Positions 17,834 through 28,800 are shown, counted from the first letter of the stretch. The stretch is 64,000 nt of DNA from Pseudoalteromonas caenipelagi (GCF_013140855.1 NZ_JABBPG010000001.1:868001-932000), one strand, 5' to 3'. Numbers and translations: made by a program. The notes: generated by a model from the letters alone, not told the origin.

Positions 17834-19048
17834 TTAACCTTTATATTTTTGCATAACCAATGAGGCGTTCGTACCACCAAAACCGAAGCTGTTAGACATT
17901 ACGGTATTCAGCTCAACGTCACGACGCTCGGTCACAATATCAAGCCCTTGTGCCTGTTCATCCAATTCATCTATATTGATGGATGGCGCAACAAAGTTGT
18001 TCTCAAGCATGAGTAAAGAGAAAATCGCTTCATGCACACCAGCAGCACCCAACGCGTGACCTGTCATTGCTTTAGTTGCACTAATTGCCGGTGAGTTATC
18101 ACCAAATAGTTCTTGGATGGCACCAAGCTCTTTCACATCACCTACTGGCGTTGACGTACCATGGGTATTTAGGTAATCAACCGAACCTTCAACGCCTTGT
18201 AGCGCTTGTTTCATACAGCGTACTGCACCCTCACCTGACGGAGCAACCATGTCGTAACCATCAGATGTAGCACCATAGCCTACAATTTCGGCATAAATGT
18301 GTGCACCACGCGCTAAAGCGTGCTCTAGTTCTTCAACGACAACAATACCGCCACCGCCTGAGATAACAAACCCATCGCGATTTGCATCATAAGTACGAGA
18401 GGCTTTTTCTGGCGTATCGTTATACTTAGTTGATAACGCACCCATTGCGTCAAATTCCAGTGCCAAAGTCCAATGCAACTCTTCACCACCACCGGCAAAA
18501 ATAACATCTTGTTTGCCTAGTTGAATTTGCTCAACAGCGTTGCCAATACAATGTGCTGACGTTGCACATGCAGAACTAATCGAATAGTTTACGCCTTTGA
18601 TCTTAAAAGGCGTTGCTAAACACGCAGAGGTTGTACTTGCCATTGTACGTGGCACCATATACGGACCAACACGCTTTACACCTTTTTCACGTAAGATATC
18701 AGCGGCTTCAACTTGGTATTTTGACGAACCACCACCTGAGCCAACAATTAAACCTGTACGCTCGTTGGAAACTTGCTCTTGTGTTAAACCAGAATCTTCA
18801 ATCGCCTGGGCCATTGAAATGTAAGAAAATGCAGCTGCATCACCCATAAAGCGATGCGCTTTGCGATCAACAAATTGTTTTACATCAATATCAAGGTTGC
18901 CCGAAACATGACTACGTAAGTTATAGTCAGCAAACTCTTGGTTGAATACAATACCGCTTTTGCCAGCTTTTAAAGACTCAAGTACTTCTTGCTTGTTGTT
19001 ACCGATGCTTGAAACAACACCGATCCCCGTAATTACGGCTCTTCTCAT
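17834..19048 (-). CDS. fabB: 3-oxoacyl-ACP synthase I (FabB)
   Basis: The 404-residue product is a thiolase-fold condensing enzyme of the FabB/FabF group that elongates acyl-ACP with malonyl-ACP. The catalytic set is visible: Cys in [20 protein letters not shown] near residue 162, His in [17 protein letters not shown] near 300, and Lys/His in [19 protein letters not shown] near 335. The start [17 protein letters not shown] and the end [13 protein letters not shown] are standard. FabB rather than FabF is chosen by overall sequence and because the gene is divergent from mnmC, the arrangement known from E. coli. It is needed for unsaturated fatty acid synthesis. Confidence 0.93.
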   Translation of the reverse strand: MRRAVITGIGVVSSIGNNKQEVLESLKAGKSGIVFNQEFADYNLRSHVSGNLDIDVKQFVDRKAHRFMGDAAAFSYISMAQAIEDSGLTQEQVSNERTGLIVGSGGGSSKYQVEAADILREKGVKRVGPYMVPRTMASTTSACLATPFKIKGVNYSISSACATSAHCIGNAVEQIQLGKQDVIFAGGGEELHWTLALEFDAMGALSTKYNDTPEKASRTYDANRDGFVISGGGGIVVVEELEHALARGAHIYAEIVGYGATSDGYDMVAPSGEGAVRCMKQALQGVEGSVDYLNTHGTSTPVGDVKELGAIQELFGDNSPAISATKAMTGHALGAAGVHEAIFSLLMLENNFVAPSINIDELDEQAQGLDIVTERRDVELNTVMSNSFGFGGTNASLVMQKYKG

Positions 19049-19226
19049 GGGTAAATTCCCTTAATCTTTACTTAATTGCGGTTATTCTACGCTGAAATGG
19101 ACAACGAAGTGGTCAGCTTTCCAGCGTACACACGTACTCTGAATTAATTTTGCAAAAATTACAACGGACTTAGGCAAATAAAACACGTAAAATATAGCAA
19201 ATATTTTTGTTTTATTGCTGTTGTAT

Positions 19227-21212
19227 ATGATTAAAAACGCACAAATTCACTTTAATGAAATGGGCACGCCTGTAGCCGATAACTTCGATGACGTTTATTT
19301 CTCCAATGATGATGGACTTGCTGAGTCACATTATGTGTTTTTTACTCAAAACAAAATCGAACAGCGTTTACTCAGTCATGATCAAAACCACTTTGTTATC
19401 GCCGAAACAGGTTTTGGCACAGGTCTCAACTTTCTCAATACATGGCTACAGTATGATGCGCTCAAAAAAGCACATACATTGCCAAGGCTACACTTTATTT
19501 CGTTTGAAAAGTACCCTATTAACCATAGCGACTTGGCCACTGCGCTTGCTGCTTGGCCTACTTTGGCCCAATACGCAAAACAGCTTTGTAACCAATACCC
19601 TATCTCATTGGTTGGATGTCACCGTTTAGAATTTGATAACGGTAATATCACGCTAGATTTATGGTTTGGCGATGTACATGACTCTATTCCAAATATTAGC
19701 TGCCAATCTAAAGGTATCGTAGATGCTTGGTTTTTGGACGGGTTTGCGCCAAGCAAAAACCCAGACATGTGGCAACAGTCATTATTTGATGCTATGGCAA
19801 ATTTAAGCCGCACAGGTGCAACATTTGCCACGTTTACCGCAGCAGGGTTTGTGCGACGCGGCTTACAGCAGGCTGGGTTTGAGTGTCAAAAGGTCAAAGG
19901 CTACGGCCGTAAACGAGAAATGGTCATAGGTCAGCTACCACAAGCAGATGGCTATGCAAGCACCCCAACGTACTACGAAACTTCAACGACAAAACTTACA
20001 AACGTCGCTATCATCGGCGGTGGCATTGCTTCAGCTTGTTTAGCTTTTCAACTGAGCAAACGAGGGATTAAGAGTACATTATTTTGCCAAGATGACTCGT
20101 TAGCAAAAGGAGCCTCTCACAATCGTCAAGGGGCTGTTTATCCAAATCTGCAAGCAAACTATGCCCCATCAAGTGAATTTTATGCGCACAGCTTTTTGTA
20201 TGCCAAACGTTTTTATGAACATATACATTCACTTGGCTTTGAGTTTACTCATCAATGGTGCGGTGTTTTACTACAAGCCGTAAATCCATCAAAAAGTGCC
20301 CAACAACAAAACTTAGTCAACAAAGGACAATGGCCTGATGCGCTTATTCGGCCCCTAAATGCATCTCAAGCCAGCGAAGTTGCAGGTATCTCACTCCCTT
20401 ACGGCGGTTTATTTATTGAACAGGCGGGCTGGGTTAACCCTGCACAACTGACTCAGGCGGTATTTAACGCTGCACAACACAACAACTATAGCCAAGCACA
20501 TTTTAATACCGATATTGAACGCCTTGAAAAGTCACCTAACGGTTGGTTGTTACATTGCCAACAACACGTGTTTGGCCCATTTAGTGAGGTGTTTGTCTGC
20601 GCAGGTGAACACACTGATCGATTCGAGCAAACTCAATTCATTGGACTACAAGGGGTCAGGGGCCAAGTTTCTCACATACAAGCAGGTGATGTGTCGTCTG
20701 AGCTAAAAACAGTGCTATGCCACAAGGGCTACTTTACACCAGCACTAAATGGCCAGCACTGCATGGGGGCCACCTTCGATAAAGATAGCAAGAGCAGAGA
20801 AGTGAGCGAGCAAGATAACATCACCAATCGCGCGCAACTTGATAAGTTTTATGCGCAAACAGAATTTGCTCAAAGCCTCGGAGACATTACTGGTGCCAAA
20901 GCTGCAGTACGCTGTTGTTTTGCAGATCACCTACCCATGTTAGGACAAATGCCTGAGCTAAATGACTTAACAAGTGCGTTTAAAAACCTTCGCAAAGGCA
21001 AACATTATGGATTTGAAAAATTACAACAGCCTTTTGAAGGACTACATGTAGTAACAGGGTTTGGTGCCAGAGGGTTATGCAGCGCACCTCTTGCCACTGA
21101 ACACCTAGTGGCGAGTTTATGCAATGAGCCGCGCCCTTATAGTGAACGAGTTCATCAAGCCATTCACCCTAATCGCTTTATTGTGCGTGATCTTATTCGC
21201 AATAACATTTGA
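19227..21212 (+). CDS. mnmC: tRNA 5-methylaminomethyl-2-thiouridine biosynthesis bifunctional protein MnmC
   Basis: The protein (661 residues) has both catalytic parts. The N-terminal methyltransferase has AETGFGTGLNFL (SAM-binding) and DAWFLDGFAPSKNPDMW. From about residue 260 the FAD-dependent oxidoreductase begins with VAIIGGGIASACLAFQLSKRG and ends with GFGARGLCSAPLATE. Together they convert cmnm5s2U34 to mnm5s2U34 in tRNA. The frame opens at a TTG at 19215 but the ATG at 19227 (MIKNAQIHFN) matches the family start. It is divergent from fabB and ends shortly before the convergent motY. Confidence 0.95.
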   Translation: MIKNAQIHFNEMGTPVADNFDDVYFSNDDGLAESHYVFFTQNKIEQRLLSHDQNHFVIAETGFGTGLNFLNTWLQYDALKKAHTLPRLHFISFEKYPINHSDLATALAAWPTLAQYAKQLCNQYPISLVGCHRLEFDNGNITLDLWFGDVHDSIPNISCQSKGIVDAWFLDGFAPSKNPDMWQQSLFDAMANLSRTGATFATFTAAGFVRRGLQQAGFECQKVKGYGRKREMVIGQLPQADGYASTPTYYETSTTKLTNVAIIGGGIASACLAFQLSKRGIKSTLFCQDDSLAKGASHNRQGAVYPNLQANYAPSSEFYAHSFLYAKRFYEHIHSLGFEFTHQWCGVLLQAVNPSKSAQQQNLVNKGQWPDALIRPLNASQASEVAGISLPYGGLFIEQAGWVNPAQLTQAVFNAAQHNNYSQAHFNTDIERLEKSPNGWLLHCQQHVFGPFSEVFVCAGEHTDRFEQTQFIGLQGVRGQVSHIQAGDVSSELKTVLCHKGYFTPALNGQHCMGATFDKDSKSREVSEQDNITNRAQLDKFYAQTEFAQSLGDITGAKAAVRCCFADHLPMLGQMPELNDLTSAFKNLRKGKHYGFEKLQQPFEGLHVVTGFGARGLCSAPLATEHLVASLCNEPRPYSERVHQAIHPNRFIVRDLIRNNI

Positions 21213-21272
21213 TTTTTTACAGCAGTAATAAACAAATACGCCGCAATGTCATGCGGCGTATTTGTTTGATAT

Positions 21273-22148
21273 TTATGGTCTTGATATTTGAATGACCACA
21301 CGACGGTTTCTTTGCCGGCCAATTGCATTACTATTTGGCTCAATGTGGCGTTTTTCACCAAAGCCTTCGGTGATAATTCTGTCTGCTTCAACACCCTTAC
21401 TGGTCATATAGTCTTTGATGGCTTTTGCCCGTTTACGTGACAGTTCCATATTTGGCCAACGTCCACCATGGCTATCTGTATAAGCTGAAATAAAAATAGA
21501 CTCTATATTCGGATCGTTATTCAAATACTCGCCAATCATATCTAAGCGTTTGCGCGATGACTTGGTTAGCTCACTAGAGTTCTTCTTATAATTCATCACG
21601 GTAAAAGAAATGTCTTCGAAACTAAACGGCAGGAGGCTATCTCGACATTGTAAAAATGCCCAATAGGCCTGTTGAAAATTTACAGATGACAAAGCAACGG
21701 CTATTTTGTCTTGGCTGTTTTGCCAATCTTTATAATAAAAAGTGGGAAAGTAGCCTTTTTCAAGCTCGCTGAGCATTTCCCAAGAAAGGCGATTATCCAA
21801 CTCACCATCAAATTTTTTCAACAGTTGCATGCGACCTATATCACGAGCAGGAACCCCTGCTCGCCATACTGGCGGCACTGATTGTAAACCTGCAAACGCG
21901 TAGGTTTCTGGACGTACAACCATATCAAGGTTGAAAGTAAGGTCTTTATTTTTACTCGCAGTGACGCTAAATACAGCCTCGCCATAATAAGGAACTTCAT
22001 GGTTTAGACTACATTCTAGTCGTGCTTTTTTTTCAACCTCCCAATGGGACGTATCTGCATCAGCACTATATTGGCGCATTGCAGCATATGACTGTCCAGT
22101 CATCGCCAACAAAACTGTTGCCCCAAAAATACTTAACCTTACTCTCAC
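21273..22148 (-). CDS. motY: Sodium-type flagellar motor protein MotY
   Basis: The product (291 residues) has a signal peptide (SIFGATVLLAMTGQSYA), a Vibrio MotY-type N-terminal domain (SHWEVEKKARLECSLNHEVP, SELEKGYFPTFYYKDWQ, VALSSVNFQQAYWAFLQC) and a C-terminal OmpA-like peptidoglycan-binding domain (FISAYTDSHGG, LSRKRAKAIKDYM, IGRQRNRRVVI). MotY forms the T-ring that holds PomA/PomB stators in sodium-driven polar flagella. A TTG at 22169 opens the frame, but the GTG at 22148 gives a better signal peptide and has GGAG seven bases upstream. It is divergent from rnt, as in vibrios. Confidence 0.92.
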   Translation of the reverse strand: MRVRLSIFGATVLLAMTGQSYAAMRQYSADADTSHWEVEKKARLECSLNHEVPYYGEAVFSVTASKNKDLTFNLDMVVRPETYAFAGLQSVPPVWRAGVPARDIGRMQLLKKFDGELDNRLSWEMLSELEKGYFPTFYYKDWQNSQDKIAVALSSVNFQQAYWAFLQCRDSLLPFSFEDISFTVMNYKKNSSELTKSSRKRLDMIGEYLNNDPNIESIFISAYTDSHGGRWPNMELSRKRAKAIKDYMTSKGVEADRIITEGFGEKRHIEPNSNAIGRQRNRRVVIQISRP

Positions 22149-22307
22149 CGCTCTACTCCGCTTTGCCAAATTCTTGTCATGGCCACACTACCCAATGAAA
22201 CACTGCAATAACTATGCCCAAACAACCCTAAATTATCTAAACTCTGATTCGCATATTTGCGCGCAACTTGTATAATGTGCGGTTCAAATTTAGCAATCAA
22301 TAAGATT

Positions 22308-22982
22308 ATGGCAGATCAAGAGCAAACTCTATACTCACAACGTTTTCGTGGCTTCTTTCCTGTAGTTATCGACGTAGAAACCGCAGGCTTTAATAAAGAT
22401 ACCGATGCCTTATTGGAAATCGCGGTTACCACTTTAAAAGTAGATAATGAGGGGGTTTTCAGTTTAGATCAAACCCTGCATTTTCACGTTGCGCCTTTCG
22501 AAGGTGCAAACATTGAGCAATCGGCCATTGAATTCAACGGTATAGACCCATTTTCACCTCTTCGAGGCGCTGTTGCAGAAGCAGAGGCCATCAAAGAAAT
22601 ATGCAAAATGGTTAGAAAAGCACAAAAAGCCGCTGGCTGCTCTCGCTCCGTCGTTGTTGCCCATAATGCGGCATTCGACCATGGCTTTTTAAACGCTGCC
22701 ATCGAACGCAACAGTATTAAAAGAACACCATTTCATCCGTTCGTCAGCTTTGATACCACCTCTTTAGCAGGACTGGCATTGGGTCAAACCGTATTAGCCA
22801 AAGCGTGTCGCACAGCGGGAATAGAATTTGATAACAGCCAAGCCCACTCAGCACTGTATGACACTGAGCGTACCGCCGAGCTATTTTGTTATATTGTAAA
22901 TAGATGGCAAGAACTAGGCGGCTGGCCTTTGCCACCAAAAACGCAAGAAGCGCAAGAAGCGCCAGAGGCAACCCAAGATTGA
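22308..22982 (+). CDS. rnt: Ribonuclease T
   Basis: The 224-residue product is a DEDDh 3'-5' exoribonuclease that trims tRNA and other stable RNA 3' ends. Motif I is [11 protein letters not shown], motif II lies around [14 protein letters not shown], and the later acidic/His residues are in [16 protein letters not shown] and [18 protein letters not shown]. coli RNase T is 215 residues. A TTG at 22257 opens the frame, but the ATG at 22308 ([16 protein letters not shown]) fits the family. The C-terminus ends in a short Gln-Glu-Ala-rich tail that looks lineage-specific. Confidence 0.95.
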   Translation: MADQEQTLYSQRFRGFFPVVIDVETAGFNKDTDALLEIAVTTLKVDNEGVFSLDQTLHFHVAPFEGANIEQSAIEFNGIDPFSPLRGAVAEAEAIKEICKMVRKAQKAAGCSRSVVVAHNAAFDHGFLNAAIERNSIKRTPFHPFVSFDTTSLAGLALGQTVLAKACRTAGIEFDNSQAHSALYDTERTAELFCYIVNRWQELGGWPLPPKTQEAQEAPEATQD

Positions 22983-23047
22983 TCTGTTTAATCCACAAAT
23001 AGCTATACATAACATTTACCCGCTAGCGGGTACGTTATTTAACAAAT

Positions 23048-23076
23048 AAAAAAGCCGCTATTTTGCGGCTTTTTTG
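23048..23076. terminator. Bidirectional terminator between rnt and gap
   Basis: AAAAAAGCCGC and GCGGCTTTTTT pair around TATTTT; A- and T-runs on both sides suit the convergent genes. Confidence 0.9.
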
Positions 23077-23099
23077 TATCATTAACAGACGTTCTAAAA

Positions 23100-24104
23100 T
23101 TATAAGAACTGACCTAATGCTTTAACTTGGTCGATCATACGATTTGAGAAGCCCCATTCGTTGTCGTACCATGCCATTACTTTAACGAGTTTGCCGTCCG
23201 CTTTAGTTTGCGATGCGTCGAACACTGAAGACGCTGGGTTGTGGTTAAAGTCGATAGAAACCAGTGGTAGCTCGTTGTATTCAAGAATACCCGCCATAGT
23301 GCCTTCAGAAGCAGCTTTAACCACTTGGTTTACTTCAGCAATTGTTGTGTCGCGCTTAGCGATGAACGTTAAGTCAACTAATGACACGTTTATTGTAGGT
23401 ACACGCACAGCCATACCATCCAACTTACCAGCAAGTTCAGGTAATACTAAACCCACCGCTTTTGCCGCACCGGTTTTAGTTGGGATCATTGACTGTGTTG
23501 CACTACGCGCACGATACAAATCTTTGTGATAAACATCACATAAGTTTTGATCGTTCGTATAAGCATGAATGGTGGTCATACTACCTTGCTCGATACCGAT
23601 TGTATCATTAAGCGCTTTAGCAATAGGTGCTAAACAGTTTGTAGTACATGACGCGTTTGAAATAATGTTGCTTTGCGCGTTCAGTACGTCGCTGTTAACG
23701 CCGTGTACAACCGTTGCATCCATATCAGTACCAGGTGCTGATACGATTACTTTTTTAGCGCCCGCTTCGATGTGCTTCGCCGCCGTTTCACGCGATGTGA
23801 ATAGGCCCGTACACTCAAGCACGATATCAACATTCAGTGCTTTCCAAGGCAAGTTAGCAGGATCGCGCTCTTGTGTTAGGGTAATTTCATCATTGCCAAC
23901 GACTAACGTGTTGTCGTTAAGGCTAACAGTTTGGTTAAAGCGGCCATGCACAGAATCAAACTGTGTTAGGTGCGCATTAACGTTTGCCGGTGCTAAGTCG
24001 TTAATAGCAACCACTTTAATTTGTTCGTTTTGGCCTGACTCGTAAAGCGCTCGTAAAACATTGCGGCCGATGCGGCCATAGCCATTAATTGCGATGTTGA
24101 TCAT
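23100..24104 (-). CDS. gap: Type I glyceraldehyde-3-phosphate dehydrogenase
   Basis: The 334-residue product is phosphorylating GAPDH. It has the NAD-binding start [20 protein letters not shown], the active-site [15 protein letters not shown] near residue 150, [20 protein letters not shown] and the C-terminal [17 protein letters not shown]. It converts glyceraldehyde 3-phosphate to 1,3-bisphosphoglycerate. It lies 17 bases after eda and is the last gene of the edd-eda-gap operon, so it takes the glyceraldehyde 3-phosphate made by KDPG aldolase directly into lower glycolysis. AGGGG precedes the ATG. Confidence 0.95.
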   Translation of the reverse strand: MINIAINGYGRIGRNVLRALYESGQNEQIKVVAINDLAPANVNAHLTQFDSVHGRFNQTVSLNDNTLVVGNDEITLTQERDPANLPWKALNVDIVLECTGLFTSRETAAKHIEAGAKKVIVSAPGTDMDATVVHGVNSDVLNAQSNIISNASCTTNCLAPIAKALNDTIGIEQGSMTTIHAYTNDQNLCDVYHKDLYRARSATQSMIPTKTGAAKAVGLVLPELAGKLDGMAVRVPTINVSLVDLTFIAKRDTTIAEVNQVVKAASEGTMAGILEYNELPLVSIDFNHNPASSVFDASQTKADGKLVKVMAWYDNEWGFSNRMIDQVKALGQFL

Positions 24105-24121
24105 GCTGCGATTCCCCTTGA

Positions 24122-24742
24122 TTATTTAACTTCACTTGCTTGTTTTGCAAGCGCTTCAATGGCTTGCCAGTCTTTGTTAGCGATAAGCTGTTTATCTAAC
24201 ATCCAGGTGCCGCCAACACAAATTACATTATTAAGCGCCAAGTATTTAGGCGCGCTTTCTAGGGTGATTCCCCCTGTTGGACAAAAGGTGATATGTGGTA
24301 ACGGACCACCGATTGATTTTAGCATTGGCGCACCACCGGCGGCTTCAGCTGGAAAAAACTTCAAATACTTGAAACCAGCTGACGCAAGCTTCATCACCTC
24401 ACTTGGCGTTGCAGCCCCCGGTAAAAACGGAATATCAGACTCTTTGGCCAGCGCTAATAACTCATCGTTTACACCCGGGCTGACCATAAAGTCTGCACCT
24501 GCTGCCACTGAGGCTTCAAAGGTTGCTCTGTCTACCACAGTGCCAGTACCAACATAAGCATCTGGCACCGTTTCTTTCATAATTTTTACCGCTTGCGCCG
24601 CAATGGGTGTGCGCAATGTGATCTCTAATGCTTTCAAGCCACCGTTATAAAGTGCTTGTGCAAGCGGCGCCGCATCTTCTAAGTTGTCGATAACAACAAC
24701 CGGAACCACAGGTGCCGATGATAAAATCTTTTCTATGCTCAT
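24122..24742 (-). CDS. eda: KDPG/KHG aldolase
   Basis: The product (206 residues) is a class I aldolase that splits 2-keto-3-deoxy-6-phosphogluconate into pyruvate and glyceraldehyde 3-phosphate. The catalytic glutamate and arginine are in [13 protein letters not shown], the Schiff-base lysine is in [14 protein letters not shown], and the phosphate loop is [15 protein letters not shown] at 24760 opens the frame, but the ATG at 24742 (MSIEKIL) has GAGGAAGG just upstream and is preferred. It sits 26 bases after edd and 17 before gap, forming one transcript. Confidence 0.95.
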   Translation of the reverse strand: MSIEKILSSAPVVPVVVIDNLEDAAPLAQALYNGGLKALEITLRTPIAAQAVKIMKETVPDAYVGTGTVVDRATFEASVAAGADFMVSPGVNDELLALAKESDIPFLPGAATPSEVMKLASAGFKYLKFFPAEAAGGAPMLKSIGGPLPHITFCPTGGITLESAPKYLALNNVICVGGTWMLDKQLIANKDWQAIEALAKQASEVK

Positions 24743-24768
24743 AACCTTCCTCACTCCCAATGCACTTA

Positions 24769-26622
24769 TTATTCTTCAATACCAAAGGCGCTCGCGCCTA
24801 GGTCTGCACTGCTTACAATATTTCTAAATCCGGCAAACAACTCTCGGCCTGTACCGTAAGTCATTTCTGGTTGTGTTAATTGTGCTTCACGATTTGCCAA
24901 CTCTTCATCAGATACATGCACTTTTAAAACACCGGCAGGCGCATCTAAGGTGATCAAGTCACCATCTTGAATTTTGGCAATAATGCCACCTTCAACGGCT
25001 TCTGGTGCCAAGTGAATAGCGGCAGGCACTTTACCTGACGCGCCCGACATACGCCCGTCCGTCACTATGGCCACTTTAAAGCCCTGATCTTGTAATGTAG
25101 CCATAACTGGCGTTAATTTATGCAGCTCAGGCATCCCTTTAGCTTTAGGACCTTGCTCTTTCAGCACGGCAATAAAGTCTTGGTTTAATTCACCATTGGC
25201 AAACGCATCTTGCAACTGGCTTTGTGAGCTAAATACTTTTGCAGGTGCGCTAACAACACGATGCTGCTCTAGCACTGCTGATACCTTGATAACGGCTTTA
25301 CCTAAATTACCTGTAAGCAGCTGTAAACCGCCCTGTTTACTAAATGGGTTACTTACTGGGCGAAGTACGTCTTCATCCAGTGACTTTTCTGGACAAGGTA
25401 CCCACTTCACTTTGCTTGGACCTTGGCTATCAGTCATTATCACATTGGCATTATTAGCTAACACAGGTTCTTGGGTATACGCATCTAACCCTTCACCAAC
25501 AATAGTTTTTACATCGTTATGCAAATAACCTGCATCTCTGAGCTCGCGCATTAAGAAGCCCATACCACCGGCTGCTTGGAAATGATTCACATCGGCAGAA
25601 CCGTTTGGATAAATACGTGTCAGTAGTGGCACAACTTCCGATAAGTCAGCCATGTCTTTCCACGTAATTTGTACGCCTGCCGCTTTTGCCATCGCCACTA
25701 AGTGAATAGCATGGTTAGTAGAACCACCTGTGGCCAACAGGCCAACTAAGCCATTAATAACAGTTTTTTCACTGACTACGTCAGCCAAACAGTTGGCATC
25801 TTTGCTATCAATAAGTTGCTGTAACATACGCTCAACGGCATTACCCGTTAGACCGTCACGCAACTCAGTATAAGGGTTGATAAATGAGCTACCAGGTAAA
25901 TGTAACCCCATAATTTCCATCAACATTTGGTTTGAGTTAGCGGTGCCATAAAAGGTGCAAGTACCCGCACTGTGATATGACGCACTCTCAGCTTCTAGTA
26001 GCTCTTCACGACTCACTAAGCCTTGGGCAAACTTTTGACGTACACGCGCTTTTTCTTTGTTAGGAATACCTGATTGCATTGGCCCTGCAGGTAAAAAATA
26101 AATCGGCAAGTGGCCAAATGATAAAGCGCCAATTAATAATCCTGGGACGATTTTGTCACATACACCTAAACAAAATACGCCATCAAACACGTCATGAGAT
26201 AGTGCAACCGCCGTTGACATAGCAATCACATCGCGTGAAAACAGCGATAGCTCCATACCATCACGTCCCTGCGTAACCCCATCACACATAGCAGGTACAC
26301 CACCTGCTACTTGCGCTGTGGCATCATACTTTTGCGCAATTTGCTTGATTAAATCTGGATATTCTTTGTAAGGCACGTGGGCAGACAACATATCGTTGTA
26401 AGAATTGATAATAGCAAGGTTTGGCTGTTCATCAGCTTTTAAACGTGCTTTGTCGTCACTTGAACATGCTGCCATTACGTGGGCTATGTTGCCGCATCCT
26501 AGACCTGATCTAACACGCGTTTGTTTTTTTGCTTTATTGATGCGCTCTAAATAGGCTTGACGTGTTTGCTGACTGCGCTCAATAACACGTTCGGTGACTT
26601 CTTTTACTCGAGGATGCAACAT
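24769..26622 (-). CDS. edd: 6-phosphogluconate dehydratase
   Basis: The 617-residue product is the iron-sulfur dehydratase of the Entner-Doudoroff route, closely following E. coli Edd: [100 protein letters not shown] and [19 protein letters not shown]. The cysteines in these segments are those expected to hold the [4Fe-4S] cluster. It is the first gene of edd-eda-gap. The promoter region has two identical palindromes that should control sugar-dependent expression. Confidence 0.96.
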   Translation of the reverse strand: MLHPRVKEVTERVIERSQQTRQAYLERINKAKKQTRVRSGLGCGNIAHVMAACSSDDKARLKADEQPNLAIINSYNDMLSAHVPYKEYPDLIKQIAQKYDATAQVAGGVPAMCDGVTQGRDGMELSLFSRDVIAMSTAVALSHDVFDGVFCLGVCDKIVPGLLIGALSFGHLPIYFLPAGPMQSGIPNKEKARVRQKFAQGLVSREELLEAESASYHSAGTCTFYGTANSNQMLMEIMGLHLPGSSFINPYTELRDGLTGNAVERMLQQLIDSKDANCLADVVSEKTVINGLVGLLATGGSTNHAIHLVAMAKAAGVQITWKDMADLSEVVPLLTRIYPNGSADVNHFQAAGGMGFLMRELRDAGYLHNDVKTIVGEGLDAYTQEPVLANNANVIMTDSQGPSKVKWVPCPEKSLDEDVLRPVSNPFSKQGGLQLLTGNLGKAVIKVSAVLEQHRVVSAPAKVFSSQSQLQDAFANGELNQDFIAVLKEQGPKAKGMPELHKLTPVMATLQDQGFKVAIVTDGRMSGASGKVPAAIHLAPEAVEGGIIAKIQDGDLITLDAPAGVLKVHVSDEELANREAQLTQPEMTYGTGRELFAGFRNIVSSADLGASAFGIEE

Positions 26623-26758
26623 ATATTCGACTCATTCTCTATATAGGTTAGAGGAAAAAGGCTCAGCGCGATCAAAAACTCCACTCCAATCATTGCACTG
26701 AGCACATTTTGATTTACCCGTTCAAAGGTACGCTATCAGGTTGTCTCTCACCCCAACC

Positions 26759-26805
26759 TGACACCGGTGTCACTGTATTAACGCATAACCGTGACACCGG
26801 TGTCA
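26759..26805 (-). promoter_or_regulatory. Two identical LacI-type operators and promoter of edd-eda-gap
   Basis: TGACACCGGTGTCA, a perfect 14-base palindrome with a central CG as in LacI-family operators, occurs at 26759-26772 and again at 26792-26805, 33 bases apart. On the minus strand the upstream copy forms a TTGACA -35 (26806-26801) and a GTTAAT-like -10 follows 18 bases later, so the two copies flank the promoter. Repression by a LacI-family sugar regulator encoded elsewhere is inferred. Confidence 0.7.
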
Positions 26806-26806
26806 A

Positions 26807-27113
26807 CCTTTACCCTTAAATTTAGTCTAAAATCCACAGATGACCAAATAGTGAACAGAACTGAAGTTTGAAATAAAAATGTGACCAACTAGGTCGCTTG
26901 AGAAGAATTATATTGAGAACTAAACAGTTACGAATAAAACAGTGTAAAAGAGACTTTACTGTAAATGGCTATCAACTGCGTAGTTGCTGTCTAGCCAATG
27001 CAATTTGCTAGAAAAGCTCCTGATCTTCGTCAGGAAGAAGAGTTTGGACACGGCTGTCATTTGTTAAACTTAGCTTTATTGAGTCTATTTCGTCATTGTA
27101 AACTAGCTTCGTC
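26807..27113. other. Non-coding stretch between the edd promoter and the FapA-like gene
   Basis: No open frame with coding character. It holds small hairpins (CAACT..AGTTG near 26975; CCTGA..TCAGG near 27030) and a direct repeat TTCGTCATT near 27088 and 27108. No RNA family was recognised. Confidence 0.5.
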
Positions 27114-27134
27114 ATTCTGAACTTTTTTCAGAAT
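27114..27134. repeat. REP-like short palindrome
   Basis: ATTCTGAA and TTCAGAAT enclose a 5-base loop, preceded by CGTC and followed by CTCATC. The form is like dispersed extragenic palindromes of marine bacteria; repetition elsewhere in the genome cannot be tested here. Confidence 0.4.
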
Positions 27135-27168
27135 CTCATCACAAACGAGCTATATAGTGCCCTTAAGA

Positions 27169-28800
27169 TTACTGCGCATTAAACTGTTGTGTGATCTTTC
27201 CTTCGTCTAATTTAACCGAATGAGGTGGGTAAATACGCGTAAACTGCTTTGAGTCCTTCCCAATAGTCACTTCTATGCCCGGATGCATCAGCTCGTTTAC
27301 TTTAACACGGCAAGTATGAAGTAATCGTGATAGCTTTTGCTGGATTATTTTAATATTGCGCTGGTTGCGCTGATAATGCAGGTTTAGTTGCTTTTCGCTT
27401 TCTTCAAGCTTTTTCAAAAAAGCATCACGCTTAGTTGATTGTGGCGATTTAACCGCTTTGGCTTTGGCTTTTGACAACTCCATCACCTTTTCGGTTAAAC
27501 GTTTTTCAAAACTCTTAAATTCTTTCTGCTTTTCTTTTAATTCAAACCAGTTCTGCGCTATGGCAATGCGGGTACGCGTGCCAGACGGTGCGCCTAGCTC
27601 TCCAGTTTCAATTCGCAGTGCATTGAGCACTTTGCCGCCAATCAGCTTACCGCGAGGTGTGTCGCCCTTGCCTACTCTAATTAAGCGTACAGCCGACAAG
27701 TCACAGTGCAACGCTTGACGCTCGACAAATAAGTCTTGCTGAGTCTCTATATGAGCGTATTGCGCATAGCCAATAGAAATCGTTCTCGCAGCTTTAATAC
27801 TACAAGAAAACTCATCGTTATCGGCCCGTTTTCGACCAATTGCACCTTGCAAGATAGTGACTGCTCCAGTACTTTCAATAAATGCGCATTCAACAAAGCC
27901 AATCACGGTTACATCACCGGTTGCTTTTATACGCATACCTTCTTTTACATCACCGCTAACAATAACACTACCATCAAACTCGATATGACCTGTACTTACA
28001 TCTACGTTGGCATAGCATAATACGTCATCAACACGCATGCCCCTAGGTACCGCAACTGGTACACCTTTAGCATCAGCTACCAGTATATTGGGGTCATTTG
28101 GGTCAAGTTTGGTGCCTTCAAGCACTTGTAATTCAAAGTCGCGGCCAGGTTTTGGCTCTAATACATCACCGAACACGGTATAGCCAGTTTCGCCTTTTGT
28201 CGGCGGAATACGCTTCATCAAAGGTGCGCCGGGCTTTACAGTGATGATTGCACCCAAGTCACGCATATCTACTTTGCCGCCATCTTTTGCTTGCGGCGCG
28301 AGTACTCTGTCCTGCGCTGTCATACATAAGCGCACAAACTTGGCGTCATCGCCATTTTTAGCACGGCGGCCATGCGCTACTATAGCGCTATACACTTCGC
28401 CAGGAGACTGTTCGAATTGTTGCCCTAAAAACTGCTCTAAAACCGTTTTGTTAACACCATGTTTCACCCCCGCATCTTTTAAAGCTTGCTCAGCCATATC
28501 CATCGATACAAGATTTCCACCACGCGCAGTCACAATTGTGGCCTCAGCCATCATATTATTTTCGTCTACTCGAATGGAAATTTCGGCGCTAATGGCCATG
28601 GCAATAACGAGGGATTCGTTATCGGCGTCTTTACTTGTAAATAATTTACCAATGTTTGCGTGGATAATATCGAAGTCTGCAAATTCAGATTGCTCAAGTA
28701 ATTCAACCAGCTGTGAAGCACTTGCTGGAAAACCCGACTCTGCTGGGTGAGACAGTAAATACACCGCACCCATATCTTTATCAAAACGAAACAACGACAT
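27169..28800 (-). CDS. FapA / DUF342 domain protein
   Basis: The product (543 residues) matches the FapA (DUF342) family: an N-terminal region, the PGAPLMKRIPPTKGETGYTV segment, then a right-handed beta-helix-like repeat (HIEFDGSVIVSGDVKEGM, ATGDVTVIGFVECAFIESTG) and a C-terminal coiled coil (FKSFEKRLTEKVMELSKAKA onward). FapA-family proteins are associated with flagellar placement or assembly in vibrios and with bactofilin-like polymers; the exact role here is not known. There is no signal peptide, so it is cytoplasmic. It stands alone, with a GGAAA site before the ATG. Confidence 0.8.
   Translation of the reverse strand: MSLFRFDKDMGAVYLLSHPAESGFPASASQLVELLEQSEFADFDIIHANIGKLFTSKDADNESLVIAMAISAEISIRVDENNMMAEATIVTARGGNLVSMDMAEQALKDAGVKHGVNKTVLEQFLGQQFEQSPGEVYSAIVAHGRRAKNGDDAKFVRLCMTAQDRVLAPQAKDGGKVDMRDLGAIITVKPGAPLMKRIPPTKGETGYTVFGDVLEPKPGRDFELQVLEGTKLDPNDPNILVADAKGVPVAVPRGMRVDDVLCYANVDVSTGHIEFDGSVIVSGDVKEGMRIKATGDVTVIGFVECAFIESTGAVTILQGAIGRKRADNDEFSCSIKAARTISIGYAQYAHIETQQDLFVERQALHCDLSAVRLIRVGKGDTPRGKLIGGKVLNALRIETGELGAPSGTRTRIAIAQNWFELKEKQKEFKSFEKRLTEKVMELSKAKAKAVKSPQSTKRDAFLKKLEESEKQLNLHYQRNQRNIKIIQQKLSRLLHTCRVKVNELMHPGIEVTIGKDSKQFTRIYPPHSVKLDEGKITQQFNAQ

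Noticed and set aside
23569..24045. 158-codon plus-strand frame opposite gap
   Set aside because: Mirror of the GAPDH coding sequence with no domain content.
28241..28750. 169-codon plus-strand frame opposite the FapA-like gene
   Set aside because: Antisense frame with unlikely composition (Ser/Cys-rich) and no start signals.
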